DNA of 64,000 bases, from NCBI RefSeq assembly GCF_014930365.1, contig NZ_JABXWI010000004.1, positions 372,001 to 436,000 on the forward strand. Direction: 5' to 3'. The DNA is from Streptomyces caniscabiei. GTDB lineage: Bacteria > Actinomycetota > Actinomycetes > Streptomycetales > Streptomycetaceae. Position numbers and translations under genes: made by a program. Of this stretch, positions 62,511-64,000 are shown in pieces. How positions within the stretch are numbered: the first letter of the stretch is position 1; every line of letters begins with the position of its first letter. Under the pieces are notes generated by a model. That model ran no database searches. It was given only the letters and a program-made list of their open reading frames with translations, and was not told where the DNA came from.

Positions 62511-64000
62511 TCAGCCGATGCGGATCTCGGCGAGTTGCAGGCGGTACTTGGCGGACTCGTCCGTGGCGGGCCTGCCGAGTCTGGTGACCCTCAGCCGCAG
62601 GTGACGGCCGGTGACGGAGGAGAGGGTGTAGGACTGGGCGGCTCCCCCGGGGTTGGGTTCGCCGGTGACGGTGCGGGCGGTGGTGTAGGTGGTGGCGCCG
62701 TCGAGGCGGGTCTGGATGGTGAAGTCGACCGGGAAGCCCGCGGTGCCGCCGCCCGCGCCGCTGGTGTCGGTGCGCGGGTGGAGGGTGACGGTGCCGACGG
62801 CCCGGTCGGAGCCGAGGTCGATCTCGATCCACACGGGGGTGTCGCCGACGTCGGCGGAGGGGAAGTCGATGCTGGTGAAGCCCTTGGCGCCGGCCCCGCT
62901 GGTGAGGATGCCGTCCAGGATCCGGGTCTTGCCCCAGTCGCCGTTCTCCAGCGTGCAGTTGCTCGTGACCGTGGTCGCGGCGGTGGGGACGGTGAGTTCG
63001 GCGAGCTGGAGGCGGTACTTGGCGGACTCGTCCGTGGCGGGGGCGCCGAGCCGCGTGGCCTGGAGCCGCACGTACCGGGCGGTCGTGGTCCTGAAGCCGT
63101 ACGTCTGGACGCGGCCGTCGGGGTTGGCCTGCCCGGTGACGGTGCGGACGGTGTTGTAGCCGGTGGCCCCGTCCGCGCGGGTCTGGATCGTGAAGTCGAC
63201 CGGGAAGCCCGCTGTGCCGCCCCCGGCGGCCGGGGTGTCGGTGCGGGGGAAGAGGCGTACGGCGTCGAGGTCGGTGTCGGCCCCGAGGTCGACCTCCACC
63301 CAGACGGGGCTGCCGCTGACGTCGGCGGAGGAGAAGTCGTTGCTGGTGTAGCCCCGGGCGCCGCCGACGCTGGTGAGCTTGCCGTCGGTGAGCCGGCTGC
63401 GGCCCCATTCGGCGTTCTCCAGGCTGTTGTTGCTGGTGACGGGGCGGGCGAGCGCGAGGTCGTCGAGCCGGCCCGCTCCGGTGACCGTGAACGTCCACGC
63501 GCCCGGCTGGAGCAGGAAATAGACGTACGAGGCGTCCTTGCCGTCGTAGGTGAGGCCGCTGACGCTCCCGGTGGAGGAGCCACCGGTGAACACGGTGGTG
63601 CCGTTCGCGGCGACGACCGGCGACGAGCCCCCGTACGTGGGGACACCCACGCGGGCGGTGGTCCCGCCCGGGGAGGTGAGGGTGAGCGTCACCTTGGTGC
63701 CGTCGCGGGTGATCCCGAAGCGGATGTCGCCCTCGACGGTGGGCACCACACTGTTGATCTTCGTCAGGGTGCCGGTCTGCGGGATCACCTCGTACCTGGT
63801 CCAGCCGGGCTCGGTGGGGCGGACGCCCGCGGCGTACGCGGAGAGCGTGTACAACGGGCCACCGTTCCAGGCGTGGTTGTCGGTGCCCTGCGACTTGACC
63901 CACACCTCCCACAGCGTGTGGCAGGCGGGGTCGGTGACCTGGGCGGCGAAGCGGTTGCGTATCCGCTCCTCGGCGACCGTGGCCGCGCCCATGAGGTAGA
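62511..64000 (-). CDS. Glycoside hydrolase C-terminal part with two discoidin-like domains (5' end outside window)
   Basis: The frame is open to the window edge, so the start is missing. Visible are the end of a catalytic barrel and its following domain (HTLWEVWVKSQGTDNHAWN, GGPLYTLSAYAAGVRPTEPG), as in GH78 alpha-L-rhamnosidase-like enzymes. Two F5/8C-type carbohydrate-binding domains of about 150 residues follow (NSLENAEWGRSRLTDGKLTS and CTLENGDWGKTRILDGILTS begin them). The two are much alike and share GGGTAGFPVDFTIQTR. The protein is probably secreted; the exact sugar specificity is not assignable from this part. Confidence 0.78.
   Translation of the reverse strand, partial: YLMGAATVAEERIRNRFAAQVTDPACHTLWEVWVKSQGTDNHAWNGGPLYTLSAYAAGVRPTEPGWTRYEVIPQTGTLTKINSVVPTVEGDIRFGITRDGTKVTLTLTSPGGTTARVGVPTYGGSSPVVAANGTTVFTGGSSTGSVSGLTYDGKDASYVYFLLQPGAWTFTVTGAGRLDDLALARPVTSNNSLENAEWGRSRLTDGKLTSVGGARGYTSNDFSSADVSGSPVWVEVDLGADTDLDAVRLFPRTDTPAAGGGTAGFPVDFTIQTRADGATGYNTVRTVTGQANPDGRVQTYGFRTTTARYVRLQATRLGAPATDESAKYRLQLAELTVPTAATTVTSNCTLENGDWGKTRILDGILTSGAGAKGFTSIDFPSADVGDTPVWIEIDLGSDRAVGTVTLHPRTDTSGAGGGTAGFPVDFTIQTRLDGATTYTTARTVTGEPNPGGAAQSYTLSSVTGRHLRLRVTRLGRPATDESAKYRLQLAEIRIG

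Overview
The window is high-GC actinobacterial DNA, almost certainly from a Streptomyces chromosome. Support comes from GTG starts, ATGA/GTGA stop-start overlaps, leaderless promoters, mycothiol-linked genes, IclR/TetR/ECF regulators, TAT-exported glycosidases, a SpoIIE-type PAS/GAF phosphatase and a large STAND-WD40 protein. No rRNA, tRNA, CRISPR array, intact insertion sequence or replication origin was recognised.

Layout. 0.2-4.4 kb: an SAV2177-type methyltransferase, and a nickel/peptide-type ABC importer (one fused double permease plus lipoprotein) behind an iron-box-like palindrome. 4.5-43.9 kb: a very large island for complete breakdown of choline and glycine betaine. 44-51.8 kb: a PAS-GAF-PP2C-HATPase phosphatase, an HTH-STAND-WD40 protein, a 13-bp tandem repeat and a PfkB sugar kinase. 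52-55.7 kb: an exported fucosidase, a decayed acetyltransferase and an alpha/beta hydrolase with an internal repeat. 55.9-57.8 kb: a TetR gene divergent from VOC and DHFR-like genes. 57.7-62.3 kb: an ECF sigma/anti-sigma/ABC operon. 62.5-64 kb: the 3' part of a glycoside hydrolase with two discoidin-like domains, cut by the window edge.

How the island works. Import is by a betaine ABC transporter (24.6-28.7 kb) and a BCCT carrier (38.2-40.0 kb). BetA and BetB oxidise choline to glycine betaine. One or both of two Rieske oxygenases, with ferredoxin and reductases, should remove the first methyl group as formaldehyde. Dimethylglycine oxidase makes sarcosine, and heterotetrameric sarcosine oxidase (SoxB, fused SoxD-SoxA, SoxG) makes glycine. 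GlyA and SdaA then lead to serine and pyruvate. Free formaldehyde is handled by mycothiol: two S-(hydroxymethyl)mycothiol dehydrogenases, an MBL hydrolase, an FdhF-type formate dehydrogenase with FdhD, and an MshA-like enzyme of mycothiol synthesis. Folate-bound carbon is handled by FolD, PurU and MetF, with FolP supplying folate.

Control. Two IclR paralogues with nearly identical DNA-binding domains are both expressed from apparently leaderless promoters. I find a shared operator-like signature, paired 17-bp boxes of form GTTGC-N7-GCAAC at a fixed 19-bp offset (18 in one case), in front of essentially every transcription unit of the island. This double-box regulon is the strongest new observation here. 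The next most interesting is soxD-soxA, fused in frame through a 123-bp insertion of an intergenic-type repeat.
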